Shown piece by piece: positions 60,075-64,000 of a DNA stretch of 64,000 bases. The stretch spans positions 4,911,845-4,975,844 of the forward strand of contig NC_081243.1 in assembly GCF_902713425.1 (NCBI RefSeq), read 5' to 3'. The stretch comes from Acipenser ruthenus (Eukaryota > Chordata > Actinopteri > Acipenseriformes > Acipenseridae). Made by a program: the position numbers and the translations under genes. Numbering within the stretch: the first letter of the stretch is position 1; every line of letters starts with the position of its first letter. A model generated the notes under the pieces. The model was not told where the DNA came from. It searched no databases and saw only the letters and a list, made by a program, of their open reading frames with translations.

Positions 60075-60204
60075 ACCCATACAGGACCCCCATTGCAGAG
60101 ACTGTCGTCAATGTTTCATCAAAACACCAAACAGAACTAACTGAACTACACTCTGTGACCACAAGAGGGAGAGAGAGAGAGTAATAAAATGATGCTCTTT
60201 AATC

Positions 60205-60265
60205 CAGAGCAGTGGTTCTTAACCTGGGGTCCTCAGAGACAGTCCAGGGGGTCCACAGGAAAAAA
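60205..60265. mobile_element. hAT-type MITE end fragment
   Basis: CAGTGGTTCTTAACCTGGGG followed by TCC is a common terminal sequence of hAT non-autonomous elements, with GTCCAGGGGGTCC just inside. The other end was not found. Confidence 0.5.
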
Positions 60266-60831
60266 AAAAAACTGAAAACTTTTCACTCAACGTTAGGAAT
60301 GTGGAAAATCGAAATGTTTGCTTCTTGAATGTATTTGATTTCACAAAGTTTATGATGGATCTGTTAACCTGCAGGTCGGATTTTAATATTTTACAAGTAA
60401 TAATTATTTGTACTGTGTAACAAGGCTAGATAATCACAGCTGTGGCTAAGATTGTAGATGTTGTAAATTGTAGATGTTTCTTCGAGGCAACAGAGGAATG
60501 TCTGATTCTGTTCACATTGTATACAGTATTGCAACAAAATTACTTATTGGTCATTGTCATATAGCAATTGCTATTGTAAAATGCGTGTATCGTTTATAGC
60601 TACAACGATATTGAAATAAATAATCTTACATTTTTTGGGTTGGCTTCAATCCGTTTCTTTTTTTACACTTGTCATTACATCATTCGTGGAGTAACAGTTG
60701 GTTTGTGAAGATCTACTTTTTGAAGAAACTGAAAACATACCTCGTCGAAATGTTTGCTATTTAATTTTTTTTTTTGAATTTGCAAATGGCAGACTACATT
60801 GCCAATAAAAAAATAACTTTGCAAATCAGCT

Positions 60832-60902
60832 TCCCATATGGTCTACGGTTAGGATTCCTGGTTTTCACCCAGGTGGCACGGGATCGACTCCCGGTATGGG
60901 AA
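60832..60902 (+). pseudogene. tRNA-Glu (TTC) pseudogene
   Basis: 71 nt, one base shorter than the intact copies (GTCTACGG in the D arm), with CACGGGATCG in the T arm. The flanks match those of 56332 and 62000. Confidence 0.85.
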
Positions 60903-60978
60903 TGTCTTTGTTATTGTCATTTTGTTACAGAACTGTGGTAATGTGTTTTCACTATGATAATAAAGCTACAGTTACTTG

Positions 60979-60981
60979 AAA

Positions 60982-61048
<67 letters not shown>
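60979..61048. repeat. (AAAT)n then (TA)n
   Basis: About nine AAAT units pass into a TA run of about 34 bp. The same place after the Glu gene at 62000 holds only TA. Confidence 0.9.
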
Positions 61049-61051
<3 letters not shown>

Positions 61052-61167
61052 CATCACCTCACATGTAAAATCCTGCACAGGTTGGGTGCCTCTCAACTCA
61101 CATTAAGGTTGGTACTGTATAAATGCATAACCAATCGTTCCAGATGGATGAGACCATTCATTTTTGG

Positions 61168-61209
61168 TTTCCGAATGGAGATGTGGGTTCAAATCCCACT
61201 TCTAACAGT
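61168..61209 (+). pseudogene. tRNA-Leu 3' half
   Basis: TTGGTTTCCGAATGGAGATG then GTGGGTTCAAATCCCAC and TTCTAACAG match the 3' half of the Leu gene at 62765. The join with the left flank (CCATTCATTTT) falls at the end of the Leu intron. Confidence 0.75.
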
Positions 61210-61592
61210 TGACTTTTACTTATTTTTAAAATGAATAAATGTGTTCATTTTATTATAAAAGATTTTCAAGGAAATCAACAGCTGATACCAAACTCTTGTC
61301 AGAACGCAATACCATTTTAAATTCTGCCTCGTCAAACAAGCTCGAGCCACAGCACACAGCGCTGATGCATCGGGACACAGAGGTGGATTTTAAAGCAACT
61401 GAATCAACGAGCTGAGACTACTTTTTGAAGAAATTGAAAACTTACTTCTAGTCGAAATATTTGCTATTTAGTTAATTAATTTATTTTTTGAATTTGCAAA
61501 TGGCAGACTGCATTACCAATAAAAAACTGAGACAATCTGTATTGATCATATCAAGCTGCGATGTAGACTATGAGAATCGCTGGCACAATCAA

Positions 61593-61665
61593 GGGGAATT
61601 AGCTCAAATGGTAGAGCGCTCGCTTAGCATGCGAGAAGTAGCGGGATCGATGCCCGCATTCTCCA
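61593..61665 (+). tRNA. tRNA-Ala (AGC)
   Basis: Identical to 55892-55964. The downstream 300 bp, up to the next tRNA-Glu, are also nearly identical apart from a small deletion near 61843. Confidence 0.92.
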
Positions 61666-61999
61666 AGTAGTTTTAACGTATCTGCGTATTTAGTCCCAAC
61701 GCATTATGGAGATACATACAGTGTGACAATTCTTTGTAACAGAGACGCCCGCCCTACATGTGTATTTTAAAGCACAGTCTCCTAATTTGTAATATTCCCC
61801 AGACTGAAAAACTGCAGAGCGCCCTCCATCGTATGCCTTCCGAGCAATGGAAGAGTTTCTGTTAATTGAGAATAAATATAAATGGCTTGAAGTTTGCTTT
61901 AATTTGTAACGTGTTTGTAATGAAATATTAGCGTTTTATTACCAATCATTGTTCTGTATACTAGCTACTGATGCATGTCCAGGAGGTTGCGTTTCCGTT

Positions 62000-62071
62000 T
62001 CCCATATGGTCTAGCGGTTAGGATTCCTGGTTTTCACCCAGGCGGCCCGGGTTCGACTCCCGGTATGGGAA
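62000..62071 (+). tRNA. tRNA-Glu (TTC)
   Basis: Identical to 56332-56403 and at the same spacing from its Ala partner, so the pair is a duplicated unit. Confidence 0.95.
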
Positions 62072-62154
62072 CGTCTTTGTTATTGTCATTTTGTTACAGA
62101 ACTGTGGTCATGTGTAATGTGTTTTCATTATAATAATAAAGCTAGTTACTTGAA

Positions 62155-62157
<3 letters not shown>

Positions 62158-62227
<70 letters not shown>
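62158..62227. repeat. (TA)n microsatellite
   Basis: A pure TA run of about 70 bp downstream of tRNA-Glu. Confidence 0.95.
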
Positions 62228-62229
<2 letters not shown>

Positions 62230-62764
62230 CATCACCTCACATGTAAAATCCTGCACAGGTTGGGTGCCTCTCAACTCACATTAAGGTTGATACTGTATAA
62301 ATGCATAACCAATCGTTCCAGATGGATGAGACCATTCATTTTTAAATACATGTAATTCGATTTTTGTATTGGTATTATTTGTATTGAGGCAGGTAGGCTG
62401 CAGTTGTTTCTAAGCGACAATGAATCTGGAATAACATTCTTAGGGTTCGTGTCATACGACTTTGTCTCATCAAAGCTGTTTCTGGTGACGTTCAGTGTAT
62501 TATATTTGGAATCTTTTGTTCTGTCGTTCAGTATTTTCTCAAATAAGACGCCAAATCAATTAATATGACGTAGTTTTCTAGCTTGATATTTATTAATTTA
62601 TTTATACATTTATAATATAAACATGTATTCATTTCTACATTTATTTATTTAAAAATATTTATTTCTAAATGTATTTATTCCTCCATGCATTTTTTAAATT
62701 TTATTTCTACCAAATAAATGATTCCTTTATTTATATTAAATTTATATTTAATTAAATAAAGCTT

Positions 62765-62875
62765 GTCAGGATGGCCAAGTGGTCTAAGATGCCAGATGCA
62801 AGGATTTTGTCTTTCAAAAAAATTGTGTGTTTTGGTTTCCGAATGGAGGTGTGGGTTCAAATCCCACTTCTGACA
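62765..62875 (+). tRNA. Intron-containing tRNA-Leu (CAA), probably decayed
   Basis: GTCAGGATGGCCAAGTGGTC starts a tRNA-Leu with anticodon CAA followed by an intron of about 28 nt, then TTTTGGTTTCC, a long variable arm and the T arm GTGGGTTCAAATCCCAC. The acceptor GTCAGGA/TTCTGAC is kept. The anticodon loop has G at the invariant T33 position (GATGCAAG), which argues against normal function. Two isolated 3' halves of the same gene lie at 56925 and 61168. Confidence 0.75.
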
Positions 62876-63855
62876 GACAATGCACATTCTCTTTTGTAAT
62901 CAACCCCATACAATTACTACCGAAGTCTAAGAGCACGAAGGATACTTCACTGAAACCACTCCAATATAGAGCGGACCAAACTATTCAATATGAATAGTAG
63001 TAGTTTACCATTAACTTCTAGCGATACGGCCAATTCACAGCGCCTCAGTATTACTCTTGAAAAGTTACAACCCTTACCAAACAGTAGTTCCCCGACCCGT
63101 GCTCTCAGCTCTCAGCTCACAAATCACAAATCACAAATCACAAATCACAAATCACTCAAACCCGGTCGCCCTCTGGCTGATTAACACCACGGGTTTTTAT
63201 ACAGCTGGCCCCATTACGAATTAGCACTGCAATTACTATGGAGACCAATAGTATCCCTGGGGTTTAAAGGGACAGTGCAACAGTAAAAATGATAAAAAAT
63301 CACACAATAAAACTCAATCTTATTACATTAAAAAAAACAATACATCCATTACACATCCGTTACATCTACATGCAGCATCTCAAATAATTACAGTGTCATT
63401 TATCAGACCCTTCGGCGTTGTCTTTTGAGGAATTAAACCTGCCAGACCGAACGCAGGCTAACATTCAATCAATCAATCAATTAATCATATATATTTTCTA
63501 TAGCGCCCCATATGCGCTTCACAAAATCTACTTAAAAACAAGAACATATCTAATTGTAAGGCTGGTCGAACAAAATAAGTCTTCAGTGTAATTTTAAACA
63601 AAGAGCGCTTTCCGATTTAAGATGCTTTAGGAAAAGAATATTGGAATTTGCAGCCGAAACTGCAGGATAAAACTGCCTGTGATCAAAGTGGGCAGAAAAG
63701 TTGCATACCTTGCATACCATATTTGGGAGAAAAGAAAACGGATCATCTCTGATTTGCAACGTTTCCATGGTTCGGCGCGGCCACTGCACTGTGACTGGTT
63801 AAAACGATTTCAGTTTTTTTTCTGCTGCTTGGTAATTCAGTCATGAGGCAGCTGT
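62876..63855. other. Intergenic, no gene seen
   Basis: Includes a heptamer array (ACAAATC, about five units) at 63118-63155 and an AATC run near 63463-63485 at the start of a common dispersed repeat (TATAGCGCCCCATATGCGCT). Confidence 0.4.
63118..63155. repeat. 7-bp tandem repeat (ACAAATC)n
   Basis: About five exact units. Confidence 0.9.
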
Positions 63856-63927
63856 AGCAGAGTGGCGCAGCGGAAGCGTGCTGGGCCCATAACCCAGAGG
63901 TCGATGGATCGAAACCATCCTCTGCTA
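63856..63927 (+). tRNA. Initiator tRNA-Met (CAT)
   Basis: A 72-nt gene AGCAGAGTGGCGCAGCGG to CATCCTCTGCTA. It has the initiator hallmarks: an A-T first acceptor pair, GGG/CCC anticodon stem around CCATAA, and ATCGAAACC in the T loop. It appears intact and is followed by T-rich sequence. Confidence 0.95.
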
Positions 63928-64000
63928 GCTTGTTTTTCTTCTGTTAGCAAAGTAGTTTTTCTAAAATATTAACTGAAGGCAATTAATTAATATTACATTT

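Overview
This window is vertebrate nuclear DNA, most likely from a ray-finned fish. The signs are multi-exon genes with GT/AG introns, a fish-type Tx1-group LINE, a Penelope-like element, Tc1 transposons, tRNA-derived SINEs with the L2-type 3' tail, very long CA, GA, TA and TTA microsatellites, and a duplicated tRNA cluster. Two SINE types look like ones I associate with early-branching ray-finned fish such as sturgeons, but the sequence alone does not prove this.

Layout. 0-0.4 kb: LINE ORF2 fragment. 1.3-7.0 kb: a near full-length Tx1-group LINE on the minus strand, with (TC)n on both sides in the sense of the element. 8.4-9.7 kb: a 42-43 bp minisatellite of about 30 units. 10-12.8 kb: SINE, Tc1 end, solo LTR and the first copy of a 1-kb duplicated block. 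16.1-18.2 kb: gene A, a 686-residue coiled-coil protein on the minus strand. 19-28 kb: AT-rich DNA with foldback elements, SINEs, a decayed integrase copy and the second copy of the block. 28.8-33.7 kb: gene B on the plus strand, a TCAF N-terminal domain joined to a helical module with a glycine-rich hydrophobic core. 35.7-37.4 kb: an apparently intact Tc1 transposon. 39-40.5 kb: a Penelope-like RT fragment. 42.8-48.4 kb: a multi-exon C2HC/UIM/HECT ubiquitin-ligase gene on the plus strand. 49.4-51.0 kb: a multi-exon DDE integrase gene on the minus strand, tail to tail with the HECT gene. 51.2-63.9 kb: an RNA polymerase III domain with about 16 tRNA genes or pseudogenes, a 7SL RNA gene, tRNA halves and a rearranged Tc1 copy.

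How the parts relate. Genes A and B lie head to head about 10.6 kb apart. Both have a coil, hydrophobic core, coil layout and may be a lineage-specific effector pair. The HECT and integrase genes may be one composite cassette, since a second integrase copy occurs at 25.8 kb. The tRNA domain grew by direct and inverted duplication with decay, giving matched intact and broken copies of Ala, Glu, Asn, Phe and Leu tRNAs.
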